NCBI GenBank assembly: GCA_037074705.1
Contig: CM073590.1
Coordinates: 132,637,600-132,701,599, forward strand
Source: Zhengitettix transpicula
Taxonomy: Eukaryota > Arthropoda > Insecta > Orthoptera > Tetrigidae
DNA: 64,000 bases
Direction: 5' to 3'
In this document: positions 13,519 through 24,939 of the stretch, piece by piece
Layout of the letters: each line of letters opens with the position of its first letter
How positions within the stretch are numbered: the first letter of the stretch is position 1
The notes under the pieces: model-generated
The model's database searches: none
What the model saw: only the letters and a program-made list of their open reading frames with translations
Told to the model about the DNA's origin: nothing
Made by a program: the position numbers and the translations under genes

Positions 13519-13651
13519 CTTGAGCCAGTCTCTCAGCCAGAAGACCTCCGGTTTGGGATCGCCAACAACCTCGCAGCGAATCACAACAGTGTCGCCCTCG
13601 TGGGCCTCAGTTGACCGTGGTTTCGTGATGAACATGGGCTCCCTCGAGTAT
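13519..13651 (-). CDS. Exon G: first half of Ig domain 4 (gene continues beyond)
   Basis: One base and 44 codons (residues 434-477), ending in phase 0. The acceptor is GTTTCAG before 13651 and the donor is CTCAAG|GTAATC at 13519. It holds an I-set start (P-M-F-I-T-K-P), E-G-D-T-V-V-I-R-C with Cys at residue 459, and G-D-P-K-P-E-V-F-W-L-R-D with Trp at residue 471. The second half of the domain must lie in a further exon at lower coordinates. I looked for the expected D-A/S-G-x-Y-x-C block on the minus strand between 1 and 13518 and did not find it, so the next intron is probably longer than 13.5 kb. Which titin/obscurin/stretchin family member this is remains undecided. Confidence 0.88.
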
Positions 13652-14411
13652 CTGAAACGATCAACTCGGTGCTTATAATCATCCTTCCTTGCACAGGCCA
13701 ACTAGAATTATTTTGAATATTTTTAAATAAGTTTTACATTGTAATCAATGTGATAAATTAATTATTTTTTGGAAAAAACAGTGATATATTCTAAAAAAGT
13801 ACTCTATTATTTAAAACTAGTGAAATGTATGAGGCATAACTGAAGAATCGTCAACGGCTATCCTCGAACCCAGAAAACTGAAGTCAGAAGCTTTAACTCA
13901 TAGATACACTGACATATTAAAAATCGTGCTATTGTTCGTAATTGAATATAATTGTGACGGCAGAGCGTGCAAGTTATATAAACTTGAAGTATTTGAACAC
14001 AACAGTAAAACATCTCCCTTGTGATAACGTTGCCAGGGTTTTATCGCCCATTAAATTGTTTGACTTTAACTATGACTATAATTTAAAGATATATTTGGAC
14101 CCTTCAACCAATCTCAAGTAATTAGGGATTTTTAAATTAAATGCTTCAAAATGATTTAATACTAAACATTTTTGAAACTTAATAATACTCTACAGGTTAT
14201 TGCGATTTATTGATTGACCTCATATCTGGTTTATATAAACTTCTTCAACACAAAATTATTTTCGGGGGAAATTAAATATCAGTAATTTTCTATTATATTA
14301 GGTTCTACCGTTGTTTGAAATATGAAGAATTTTTTGTCCAAACAAGAAAAGTTACAGTATAATCGCAACTCTTCATGACGACATTCAAATATCATTTTAA
14401 AGCGTCCAAAA

Positions 14412-14470
14412 ATTATGAAGATTATGTATTTGGCATTCACCTGATGCAACGTATACATTATGAGAAAGAT
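14412..14470. repeat. 60-bp direct repeat, copy 1 (intron between exons F and G)
   Basis: About 59 bp beginning ATTATGAAGATTATGTATTT and containing CAACGTATACATTATGA. It is matched with few differences at 15422-15480, on the other side of exon F. Confidence 0.85.
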
Positions 14471-15156
14471 GCTTTGGCGGTGTATGTAAATATAAAGCTG
14501 AGTTACGCACAGAATGTTAAACATTGCGAGCGGCCTATCGCATTGTTTGTAGTGGGAGAGGGCGGAGGCACCGCTATCGCGATGTTTGATACGACTTTTT
14601 TGCAAAGAAACGAGAATGTCTTCTCCTTCCTTTTGTTTTTCATCTTTAAATTAACATTTTGTTACCATTTCCAAGGTCTGATTTTGTTACATATTTTCCT
14701 TATTTTAACAGTCTTCCCAGTTCTTTCAGCACAGAAACAAAATTCCGAATAGAGTAATTAGTAAAATTAATTATTTTCTATTCTCAGTTTGAAGTACAAT
14801 ATTTCTACAGACATTTATTAATATACTAGAGGCTACTTCTTTAAAGAGAAATAAAGTTTTAACTTATGCGTAGGTAACATACCCTAAAATAATATAGGAC
14901 GATGTAACTATTATCCACCCGAAGGTTTTCAACCTTTTGAGTAGTCATGGATTGTCTTCTTCGAACAGATGCTTAGCAAGTTTGTTTCGGTGTTCACTAA
15001 TTTTGTCACGACATCTAACACTAAATTTATGTATTCTTCACGAACAGTATCTATTCCAAAATCATTAATGATAACGTTGTTCGGGGCGTGCCATAGCCCG
15101 TTCATTAATATTCTTAGCACTTTTAACTGAAATCTTTTAGTAAATTTGTAACTTAC

Positions 15157-15384
15157 GGGATATCGGGAACCACCACGGTGGGCGGTGGGGCTGATGTTTC
15201 CGACTCCGGCACAATGGCGACGGTGGCGCTGCTCTCGGCGCGACCCACGGCGTTCGTCGCCGTGCATGTGTATACCCCGGCGTCCCTCCGTGTTAACGCC
15301 GCCAGCGTCAACTGCAGAGTTCCGTCGTGGTCGAGCGTCATTACTGCCCGTCGGCTTGGTCTAAGTCGAACGCCGTCTCTGTGC
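15157..15384 (-). CDS. Exon F: remainder of Ig domain 3 and proline-rich linker
   Basis: One base, 75 codons, two bases (residues 358-432). The acceptor is TTCCAG before 15384 and the donor is CCC|GTAAGTT at 15157. It contains the C strand W-H-R-D-G, the R-L-R-P-S-R-R segment, the E strand L-Q-L-T-L, and T-R-R-D-A-G-V-Y-T-C with Cys at residue 397, then A-T-N-A-V-G and the closing strand. A linker of about 20 residues follows, rich in Ser, Pro and Val (S-A-P-P-P-T-V-V-V). This matches the Ig-plus-short-linker arrangement of sarcomeric filament proteins. The two trailing C bases join A of exon G to make Pro. The antisense open frame over this exon is a shadow. Confidence 0.9.
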
Positions 15385-15421
15385 CTGGAATAAAACATGA
15401 CCCATTAAAAGCAGATATGAC

Positions 15422-15480
15422 ATTATGAAGATTATGTATTTGGCGTTCAACTGATTCAACGTATACATTATGATAAATAT
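15422..15480. repeat. 60-bp direct repeat, copy 2 (intron between exons E and F)
   Basis: Near-identical to 14412-14470. It lies 37 bp upstream, in transcript terms, of the exon F acceptor, so the two copies bracket exon F at a distance of about 1 kb. Confidence 0.85.
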
Positions 15481-15817
15481 CTCTGTGACTATTGTCTATT
15501 ATGCCGAATTATCCCACGAAATAATTAATTAAACCTCCATGTTATTCTGGTAAATTGGTACTCTCTCCCTATTTTTATTGTGCCTCCTTTGCCACTAGAA
15601 TTGTCTAAAGACTTGTAGATCCCATTAATTTGATTTGGAATCGATTATTTATTTTTTTATGCTTCAACTATAATGATATTTATCAAATAAAGTAAAAACA
15701 TCATTTTATAAAATGGAAGGAGTTAAGTTTCATAATTAAGAAAAGTAAGAATTATATAATTCTGATAAATTAATCTGACGTTTCCCGAGCAAAATAAACA
15801 GCTAAAGTTACGTTCAA

Positions 15818-15819
<2 letters not shown>

Positions 15820-15855
<36 letters not shown>
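15820..15855. repeat. (TA)n microsatellite, about 18 units
   Basis: Uninterrupted alternating TA run inside the intron between exons E and F. Confidence 0.95.
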
Positions 15856-15857
<2 letters not shown>

Positions 15858-17594
15858 AACATGTTATTCTAATTGAAAGAAAAAATATATTCAATTTTGA
15901 TGTGAACAATACCACACTTGGAGTCAACTCCAAGTATTAGAACAGTTTGCAATGCAATGCCACATCCCTACGGGAGGTCTGCAATCCTGCAGTTTATTGC
16001 CGGCAATTAATGTAAGTGGTCCATAAAGGTAGACAGGGACGGATATATAAAGTAATCATTCTGTTTTCGGTTTGCAATTAACATTTGAAAGATACACGGA
16101 CGTACATTGAATTCTTACAAGCTTATCGTACACGAGCAGAGCAAATGGAAGGAGATTACAAGAGATCGTTGAGACGCATTAAATTCGTACTACCGAACAT
16201 AAATTTATTTAATTCACTTTATCCGATCAAACGTTGACGTCAAATATATACCGGGCGTCATCCAGCTCGATTTTATTTTATGAAAATACAAAAAACTACA
16301 TTTTAAAAGAGAAATATTAAACAATTAAATCAGTGAACACACTTCATAAACGAGGCAGTTCAACATAAAATCCTTGTTGAAATAGAGATAATTATATTAT
16401 ATTATAATCAACGTTATTTTCGATATTATTTTTATTAACAAAATTATTTTTATATTTAGTGGTATAAATTAAAAGAATTCCCCTCGACCCCAGGCTCAGT
16501 ATTTAATAAACGTTTTATTTTAACTAATTAATTACTCTGCTGTTGTTTCTTCTCATTTAATCGCATTTGTTATAGTCCAAATTTGACAAGATTGCAAGAT
16601 ATTTATCGAAAAATTCTGTTCAGAAATATCTTATTTGGTCCGTCTTGACAGTAAAAAAACATTCTCCTATTTCTTATTGTGTATATTTCTATAGCGAATT
16701 TTGGGAAGTAAGAAAATTTCAAATTTGCAAATATATGGCAATGAAAATTGACAGGACACCGGAAAAGGTTATAACCAAATATATGATGTAACTAATAGAC
16801 CTACTACAAAGGTATGAAGTTATCGAGCATATTTATCATTAAGTCGAGTTATTGTCCATAAGTAGTTCCATTAGGGTAGAATTGATGATCGATTATCAAC
16901 ACCGCCTCGGTATTTTCGGTTTTCCAGATGCTTTTACATTTTGTTTGTTGTCTTAGTCTGACCAACAGTATCCAACTCATATAGCATACAGTGGATGTAC
17001 TTGTAATGAATGTATTAGGTTTAAAACCGTCATAAAAATGAATGAGTTCTTGATCCCGCGTAATATATTCTGATAATTTTTAACATTCTTGCAAGTATAT
17101 TTCTGAGACATTTAGGAATACGATATCAATTTTTGGATCAAGGCTATTGATAATTTAGTTAACTGAGTAGTATTTAGGAAGCAGTATGGAAAATTTAATT
17201 ATTTTCAAGAAGTTAAAATTATTGACAAAATCAGAGCGGTTCGTAGTTATGGAACAAAATTTAAATAAATAATATAAGCATTCATTATTTTGAATAAAAG
17301 AATCACGATGGAAAATCTTTACCTGACCAGGAATCTGGCCCAGGACCTCCGTTTTAAAACCATGCCGAATCCAGATCAGATGCGAAATTCCTACATCAAA
17401 CCGACAGTAGGGATTTCATATTTCATCAAGTTGCCGCCCTTCCACATTCCACAATTGTGTACGAATTTACCAGAATGAGATATTGTGACGTCACTTGATA
17501 AACCGTGTTACAGCGCTACTCCGGTGGCCATCACGGTCGCCGAGCTTGACGCCTTGGGATGTTTTCTTGTAAAGATGCAGGCTCATCTGTAATT
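15856..17594. other. Intronic sequence, nothing recognised
   Basis: AT-rich stretch between the TA tract and the SINE. No domain or repeat family identified; the 62-codon frame at 17290-17478 is featureless. Confidence 0.5.
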
Positions 17595-17760
17595 TTTACT
17601 GAGTCGGCATCTGGTAGAGCTCCCAGCCTGTAAACGGTGGTCCTGGGTTGGATTCCTAGTTCGGTCGATATTTTCCATGGTAATACTTTAATTAAATTTT
17701 ATTTCATGGTCTCTATGGCTTAAGCGTGTGAAAGCTTTTTCTTTATTCTTAAATTGATTA
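17595..17760 (+). repeat. tRNA-derived SINE, copy 1
   Basis: Contains a box A-like TGGTAGAGCTC and a box B-like GGTTGGATTCC spaced as in a tRNA, followed by AGTTCGGTCGA and a tail with TTTCATGGTCTCTATGGCTT and GTGAAAGC. The tail resembles that of the copy at 23950-24130. There is no intact cloverleaf, so this is not a tRNA gene. Confidence 0.6.
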
Positions 17761-17994
17761 CCGAACTTAAACACGATATGTTACAGAATTTTTCTTCTTT
17801 GTTCAACGAATCAAACGATATATGTCCAATCGTTTCAGAAGAAATGGAAACCTAATTTAATACCACCAGTTAACCAAAGGACATTAAGTAACTTTATGCC
17901 CAATGTATAAAGGCACCGTTATGCGTTGTAATTCGAACGCCTACAGTGATGTGAATAATTAGTTACATTACGAAATACCGGTTGGTACCTAAAG

Positions 17995-18270
17995 CTTCTG
18001 AGAATTAGTAATTGGCTTTAACGCGGCCGTGCTTCTCAGAAGACTTGGAAGCTCGTGATCCAAATGAATGGCGACAGCAGGATGCGGCACAATGCCACCA
18101 ACCCGAGTCCTCGAGTGGCTTGCTCTGCTTGTAATTGTAGTGAGACCCGATCATTAATACCTGTCACGTTGACGACTCAGCTGGTCGACTCTACAGCGCA
18201 AGGCCGTCGACCTTTCAACCCGACGGTCGCTGACTCACCAATTGGAAACTCTTGCTCAACATAAAAGTAC
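17995..18270. other. GC-richer unclassified patch in intron
   Basis: Higher GC than its surroundings, with a 69-codon plus frame (18055-18264) rich in Ser, Thr and Cys but no domain. It may be a fragment of an old repeat. No splice-supported exon was seen. Confidence 0.3.
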
Positions 18271-19999
18271 CAATCCGCATATAGCTATTAGCACCATTTT
18301 TGTGAATAGAATAAAATAAATATGTGGTGATCACATTAGCAAAAACTTGAGACGACTCTCAGAGTACCAAATTAGTCGATATTTTATGGAAAATTATGGA
18401 GAATTTTCGTCAGCGATCCAATTAACTCTCTTTATACCTTTAAAAACAGTTTACTCGATTTGACTGATAATCTAACTCCAAACGATACTAATCATCATTA
18501 ATATGAATCATACACAAATTTATGTCATATTTATGCAACACTATGTTATTTATTTATCCATGTAATTCAATTTTTTTTAAGAGACCGATACGGTAAAACT
18601 TGTTACTTTATTTTGATAAAGGGGTTTTAACGCAAAAGTAATTTTTATACGTGTACATTACATACATAAATCGACATTATTTCACGATATATCACATTTT
18701 ACTCTTAACCCTGATCTGTGTAATTCAATGCACGAATAAATATTATTAAAACGTGCAAATATCAATTAAGGAATAATACTTGATAAAATACGAAACATTA
18801 TGAATTATAAAGCGCGGTTCAGTTAAGTGTCTTTCTATGCAGGTGCTAACCCCCGCCCCGTGAACTTGCAATCTGGTTCAGAAAGCGTCTAGTTCTCTGA
18901 CCGCGTTAAACAGTTGTTCTGTATATCCCGCGATTCCTCTACTCCCTCTATATGCGCTCCCCGCCTTCGCTAATGACGCGTGTTTAAGTAGTAAAACTTA
19001 AATTCTAAAATGAAAAACTAACTATTATTTCAATGAACAGTGCATAAATTTGGTGGTTACAATATAGAATTCTAAAATTATATAATTTATGATTTCGCAT
19101 ATTTCAAATTTTAATCTAAATATTATATTTCTGAAATTAACTTTTAGTGTAAGTTACAAACTCATATTTATGAAGCGATTCAGTTTCTTTTCGGACTTAA
19201 TTTCATTATTTGTCATAAAAATAAAGATCGCGGAGTTAATTAAAATTTTATTGGATCAATTTATGAGGATAAACATCTTGTGTCATTACTTCTGTATGTA
19301 TTGCAATAGTGTACAAGAACAAGTTTCGCAAGAAATAAGTAAACAGCCAGAATGGAACACCAGAAATAACTCTAATAAAAAAATTTATAAAATTTTGGGA
19401 GGATTTAATTACTGATCGCTATGATTAAAGTTATGATTATCAATAATATTATATGAAATTTTCCGTTCCATTGTTGTCCCAGACTTCGGGAGAAGTATAA
19501 ACTAATCATTAAAATGAAACCATATAATATAACATTGAGTACACGCCTTGAGCGGCGTAACACTAAACCATAAAATATTGGTAACTTAATTTCTTAATTA
19601 TTTAACATTTCAGGAAACGTTATTCTTTCAATGATGACTGCAGGATTCACAGGATCAAACATAATATCATTTATATAATTCAGATATTATGTTTACTGTA
19701 CTATCACTGTGCTCATATACTAGCAGCAAGGGAAACGGGATAGGAAGGGGGAAGTGGGATTCCTGCATGGCAACGTCCGTTATAATTTTTTTTTGTTATA
19801 AGTATGCTAATTACATAATGAAGTATCCAGTAAACAGACAAAATAAAGTGATAAAATTAATACCACACAAAGTTTCTGCAATCCTTGTTGCTTTCGTCAG
19901 GTGATTCAAAACGCAAGAGCCACTAGAACGACACACCTTACAAACCAGATAACAACTAAAAAAAATAATTTCAGAAACGTTGTAAGGTGTGATGTTTAA

Positions 20000-20720
20000 T
20001 TTATTGGATTTACTTTTATCGGCGTATTTTATTCGCCTGCTTTCGGGGCCAGATTGAGAAATCCAAAGTTCGCCGCGTCATTTTAGTCAGCATGGTGGTA
20101 AAAGGAAATTCTTTTATGCTTAATGCGGCACATTAAATACGGAAAAGTTAAGAACCTCTTGAAACATCTGGTGACAATAAGTTGTAAACCAGCGACGACG
20201 CATAGACGTCTTGGAAGTACGTCTGGTGCTATTGTGTAGAAATTAGCAGAAACCTCCCAAAATTCCCCGTTGGATACGTGGGAACGTGGTCACAGCGCCG
20301 GTAGTAACTCCGCCTCCCAAACTATTTGAGAAAACGAGGGAAATGGGGAATAATTGATTGGTGGATACAGTTACATGATTGAAAGGAAAAAAAATAACGT
20401 CGTCAAGAGAGGGAATCGTCGAACGGTGGATTCTTGCTTCAGAGTGGTTAGCGAAAGGTCTCGCAATTGATCGTCTGGAAAACTTTGGACTCAGAAACGG
20501 TGACTTAGATTTCGTGTAGTACAATATCTGCCACAACAAGTCAGATTGTCCGGGGTTAAGTCACGCCTTACCTAATGTATTAAGCAGGAAACATAGCAAT
20601 AGGAGCCGTGTCGCAGAAGATCCCAAATTAAGTAAAGAATGCAAATCTGTCTACGTTCTCTGTTACGCGACAAACACGTGATACCGCCCTGACATAGTAG
20701 ATTGCATATGCCACGTCTCA
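20000..20720. other. Unclassified intronic block, possibly an old repeat
   Basis: More complex in base composition than the flanks and covered by a 98-codon minus frame (20243-20539) that shows no recognised domain. I see no terminal repeats or transposase motifs, so no family is assigned. Confidence 0.3.
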
Positions 20721-21125
20721 AGTTCGAAGATTGAGCAGAAGCCATAACTTAATATTGCAAATATAGATATTGTCATTTAGCTAAAAACATTTTAAATAAT
20801 TGTATATTCACTGCATTATGTTGAAATTTTACTTTTTTGTGAATAAAGTAAACTGGCGCCTGGATACCGATATATTTCATTTAATGAACTGAAATCAAAA
20901 AGACATCTTACAACGTCGTACGGTATTTATATTATCCATTTATTTAGTTTCTTAATTTTCTACTACTTTATCTAGCGTTCTTCGTACTTGTTCCAGATCT
21001 ATCTCTACTTCTCGTATTCTGTTATCGATGGAAAACCCAGTTGTATTCTTACTTCATATTTTCATTACAAAGCCTATTTGTGTAAAAATTGTCCATCTGA
21101 TGTAGAGTATGAAATATTCACTTAC

Positions 21126-21399
21126 CACATGACGCCGACTGCGGGGTAGGCCTCGACGTGCGCGGTGAGGATGAGTTGATCTCCCTCCCTTGCCGTGGCC
21201 GACGCCGGCTCCAGCTCGAACAGGAATTCCGGCGCCACGTAGGCCCTGATGCCCTTGTCCACGACCAGCGTCGCGCGGCAAGTCACGGCGCCGTGGGCGT
21301 TGCGCGCCGTCGCGCAGAACTCGCCACAGTCCTCCAGCCTCGCGTGCGACAGCTCCAGCGTGTGGAAGTGATCCTCCTCGGACCAGAAGCGGCACCGAT
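21126..21399 (-). CDS. Exon E: end of Ig domain 2 and start of Ig domain 3
   Basis: Two bases, 90 codons, two bases (residues 267-356 plus split codons). The acceptor is TTGTCAG before 21399 and the donor is ATGTG|GTAAGTG at 21126. It finishes Ig2: H-T-L-E-L, then L-E-D-C-G-E-F-C with the F-strand Cys at residue 294 (the usual Tyr two residues before it is Phe), then A-R-N-A-H-G and a G strand ending V-V-D-K-G. It starts Ig3 at about residue 321 (A-P-E-F-L-F). The B strand reads L-I-L-T-A-H-V, so the position normally held by Cys is Ala (residue 345). The trailing TG joins G from exon F to encode the invariant Trp of Ig3. The exon is strongly GC-rich. Confidence 0.9.
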
Positions 21400-21436
21400 C
21401 TGACAAATAAAACACAATCGTAACGATATCCACCAT

Positions 21437-21630
21437 TCTTTGAATTGTAATGCGGCTTCGGGATTTACCCCTAATCCGAAGAATACCGTAGGGAGTCATC
21501 TGTTGTCTCCAGGAAGCTCCTGGCTGCAGTCTTTAGTTTATTTTTTAAAAATGTGTATATAATTAATAAATAAAAATTTGGGGAAAAGAACAAACTATAG
21601 TTCACTAAATTTATAGCACAACATCTGCAT
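21437..21630. repeat. Repeat family R2, copy 1 (direct repeat)
   Basis: Starts with AATGCGGCTTCGGGATTTAC and includes CCGAAGAATACCGTA, CTGGCTGCAGTCTTTAGTTT and, at the end, TTTATAGCACAACATC. The same order of blocks recurs at 22581-22832, where an extra segment of about 50 bp is present. It lies just upstream of exon E's acceptor in transcript terms. Confidence 0.8.
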
Positions 21631-21705
21631 TAAATCTTTATAAACAAATATCTAAAATTAGCCAAGTAGTAAATTTCCTGTCTTTGAAGGTTTTTTTAGA
21701 GTATC

Positions 21706-22018
21706 AGGCTACATGAGGGTAATCCACATGATGGAAACTCCCCTTTAATAAAATAGGAATGAATTTGAAAGGGGGGATGCGGAAGAATAGGGTCCTCGGG
21801 CTGTAGTTTAAGGATCCTACCCCGCATTTTCCCCAAAAGTGATGCAGGACAAACCCTAGAAAACCTGAATCAGGTAGGTGGGGCATTGGATACTTGCGCC
21901 ACAGTCTTCTGATGTCGGGAGAGGGGTTTGCTGGTGGGGACGCAGTATTGCCTTCTCCGTGCCCCGACCAGTTTAGAAGGCAACTGGCCGACTATTCCAA
22001 TGGGAATAACGGACAAGA
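21706..22018 (+). repeat. Repeat family R1, copy 2 (3'-truncated)
   Basis: Begins CAGGCTACATGAGGGTAATC and keeps the first ~310 bp of the family, ending after GGCCGACTATTCCAATGGGA. It lies between the two R2 copies. Confidence 0.85.
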
Positions 22019-22580
22019 AATAAACATTAAAATATATCGTGGCGCCACCAACAGATTAAGAAATATCTAGCGCAGGAAATCTAAGTCACAAAACAGAAGG
22101 AAATTTAATATTATAAAATATTATAAAAAAAGATATTTATTCATGCATATTCGTTTTTTTTACACTATTACTGCTATTCAACTGCCGGCTGTTCTGGAAG
22201 CAAAAGGAACTTTTCTCATCCGGATAAACCGTGGTAGTTTTGGTTACAAGACACCCAGAAATAATTCTCTGTGTTTACCATATAATGAAGATGCGAAGAT
22301 CAGGATGACGCGTGACCGGTACAGAAGTATTTACTCACAGAGGTAGACATCAAGTTTTCACCAAGAAGTCCTTTTCTTGGACTCTCGTTCTGATATGTTG
22401 TGATTGCTCATTTTAATCACGAGACAGGGCACCATTTTCAGCCCTTACACGTTCATATTGGACAGTTACCGCCGGAAACGAACGTTGAAATTCATTTCTG
22501 CCAATCACATCGTCTAATTGTACCTTACTGTCTTTCTTTGTTAACTTTGGCTCGTTCTCAGGTCTTTGACCAAGTCCCCA

Positions 22581-22832
22581 AATTGCAATGCGGCTTCGGG
22601 ATTTACCCCTAATCCGAAGAATACCGTAAGGAGTCGTCCGTTCTCTCCAGGCTCTAGCAAGCATCTGGCTGCAGTCTTTAGTTTATTATTTTAAAAATAT
22701 GTATATAATTAATAAATAACAAAGACTGAAGCCTTTCCCGGTGTAGTGAACTCCGAGAACAATATATTGAATAAATAACAATTTGGGAAAAATAACAAAC
22801 TATACGTCACTAAATTTATAGCACAACATCGG
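22581..22832. repeat. Repeat family R2, copy 2 (direct repeat)
   Basis: Same blocks and orientation as 21437-21630, with an insertion (about 22722-22772) containing a duplicated AATAAATAACAA-type segment. Confidence 0.8.
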
Positions 22833-23949
22833 TCATCTTCCAGCTCTCGAATTTCTTATCCACGGAAACTGCAGTCAGCTAATTTCTTAATAAAAAAACT
22901 TTTCATAATGAGTTTAACATTTCTCCATTTTTATAATCACGTCTTGGAATCGAAAACACCCGGACTTACAATTTTGTTTCACTTTCCTCTTATACGGTAA
23001 GAGTAGCAAAAATGTCAGTAAATAACTTTATCGCATCTCTGAAAATCGTTCAAAGAAGAGGATCTAGGTTTCCTTGCAGTTACAAATCATTTCTCAGAAT
23101 TCATGCACTTAGATTTCTAAGATATGGGCTGGAGTTGTAACCAAACAGTAGGAATTGGCCAGGACGATAAAATGTAAGAAAAAGGTTCCATAACTAATAA
23201 TTAAGAGAAGTATTCATAAACATACAGTTTTCGTGTGTAACGGGACTAAACAGTCGATGTTATATTAAACAAATGGCTGGACAGATACGACAAATTCGTT
23301 TAAGTATATATCGGAACAAGGGTTTGAACTCAGAAGAACCGCCATACCTCGTTTGGTAACTTCTCGTGATGTATAATTCAGGATATACCTTGACAAATCC
23401 AAACAACAACGCCTTACATTATTCATACAAGTTTCTTGTCAATGTCACGCTATACATCCAACTGTAGGCGATTTAATATAACATTAATAACCTGCTTTTC
23501 AACATGCTCCGTGCTTTACGAGCTGCAATACAATATTTTGTTTTTAACAACGGTGCCTGATGTAAGTAATTTATATGTAAACAGTTACATCGGTCAAATG
23601 TTTCAAATCCAGAAAAAGAGAGGTTGCTTGAATTCGTTTCATAATATGTTTTTGTTACGATCTGATCTCCCATCCATATTAGTATAATAAGCTAAACGTT
23701 CGAAAATTATTCGTTTATTTAGTTTATTTTAGTGGACCAACGTAGAATTTGGTACCGATATAAACATCTGTTTGATGGTCTTCAATTATTTTCTGATAAA
23801 AGCTTTCGAACATAGTTAGTGTTATAATAAATAGTTACATCAATACTAAGATTTGGAAAAAATAATTAAAAATTCATTCAAGTCTTAAAATTTGGTCGTA
23901 AGTAATGAAGTTTAGTAAATTTTAGGTAAGCCTGTATTCAGGTCTATAG
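22833..23949. other. Intronic sequence, nothing recognised
   Basis: AT-rich; open frames near 23436-23687 on both strands have no domain. Part of the 9.4-kb intron between exons D and E. Confidence 0.5.
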
Positions 23950-24130
23950 AAAGTATGGAGAAAGCTCGCACCTGATAGGGTATTTAAAATAGTAAGATCC
24001 CATCGTACCAAGTAGAGGGGCTGGGTTCGATTTCCGGTTTAGTTGAGATTTTTCGACCTTATTAATTTAATACAGTTTCATAGCCTTTAGTATTGAGGTT
24101 CCTTTGAAAGCATTTCTTCTCTTCTTGAAT
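23950..24130 (+). repeat. tRNA-derived SINE, copy 2 (degenerate)
   Basis: Box B-like GGGTTCGATTTCC near 24025-24037 is followed by GGTTTAGTTGAGATTTTTCG. The tail (TTCATAGCCT...TTTGAAAGCATTTCTTCTC) matches the tail of the copy at 17595-17760. Box A is not clear. Confidence 0.5.
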
Positions 24131-24689
24131 TAGTTATTTCAATCATCACTCCCTGCAGGAAATTTTATCTACTTAATTATTACATATTTTGTACAGTGGC
24201 ATTCCCTCTATTTCTTATTAATAAAATAAGAATAGTTATTTCCGAACTTACGAGGCAAAACGGTGCGGTACTTTTACAAAATTTAAATAACTATATAAAA
24301 ATATTACAATTTTTATTCCTCCTCCAAGACCTGGACGTAGAATAAGCAATCTACCGAGACATCTTTCTCAGCCTTCCTCTGTACAGTTATTAACATTTAA
24401 AGACTCATGCAAATATAAAATAACATTATAAATTTTGCAAACTAAGGATAGTTCCCGCATAAAGGCCTAGACATCCTTGAGCTAGACCCTGTCAATCAAA
24501 GGTTACAGGAAACTGATGAGCTACCTCGTATAAAGGTCAACCGGGTTATTGCAGTCGCGATAGTATAAAACATCCCAGAGGAAGTTTGCCTTTATTTAGA
24601 AACAATCCTATAGCTAAGTGCTGAAGCAGTTCGGCACTCACAAGCATAAAATATTTCATTATATATAAATCAATCCATTTCTTATTTCC

Positions 24690-24905
24690 AAATGCCCGAC
24701 CTACCTGATGCAGGTTTTTCTATGGTTTTCCCTGCAACCCTTTTAGGCGAATTGCCGGGTAGGATCCTTAATCCATAGCCAGAAGGCCCTAGTTAACCCT
24801 TGGCTACCTTCCACTGTCCTTCCGCATGCCCCCTTTCTAATCCCTTTCCTATGCTATAAGAAGGGAGTTGCCGCTATGTGGATTAATCTATACATAGCCT
24901 GCCTA
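24690..24905 (-). repeat. Repeat family R1, copy 3 (partial, minus)
   Basis: Reverse-complement landmarks: ATGCCCGACCTACCTGATGC, TAGGATCCTTAA, AGTTAACCCTTGGCTACCTT, TTCCGCATGCCCCC, GAAGGGAGTTGCC and a TATACATAGCCTG end. It has the 5' part of the family only. Confidence 0.85.
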
Positions 24906-24939
24906 CACTTAAAAAAAATACCATTACAATAAGCTGTCT

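Noticed and set aside
14375..14752. 125-codon plus frame and 108-codon minus frame in the intron between exons F and G
   Set aside because: Low-complexity, hydrophobic and domain-free; contains one copy of the 60-bp direct repeat, so it is probably non-coding.
15178..15393. 71-codon plus frame over exon F
   Set aside because: Antisense shadow of the Ig domain 3 exon.
21054..21403. 113-codon minus frame and 81-codon plus frame over exon E
   Set aside because: Shadows of the Ig-coding frame, rich in Arg/Gly/Ala because of GC-rich codons.
24020..24050. Possible tRNA gene because of a GGTTCGATTTCC-like sequence
   Set aside because: No acceptor or anticodon stem can be drawn; the tail is shared with another copy, so a SINE is the better reading.
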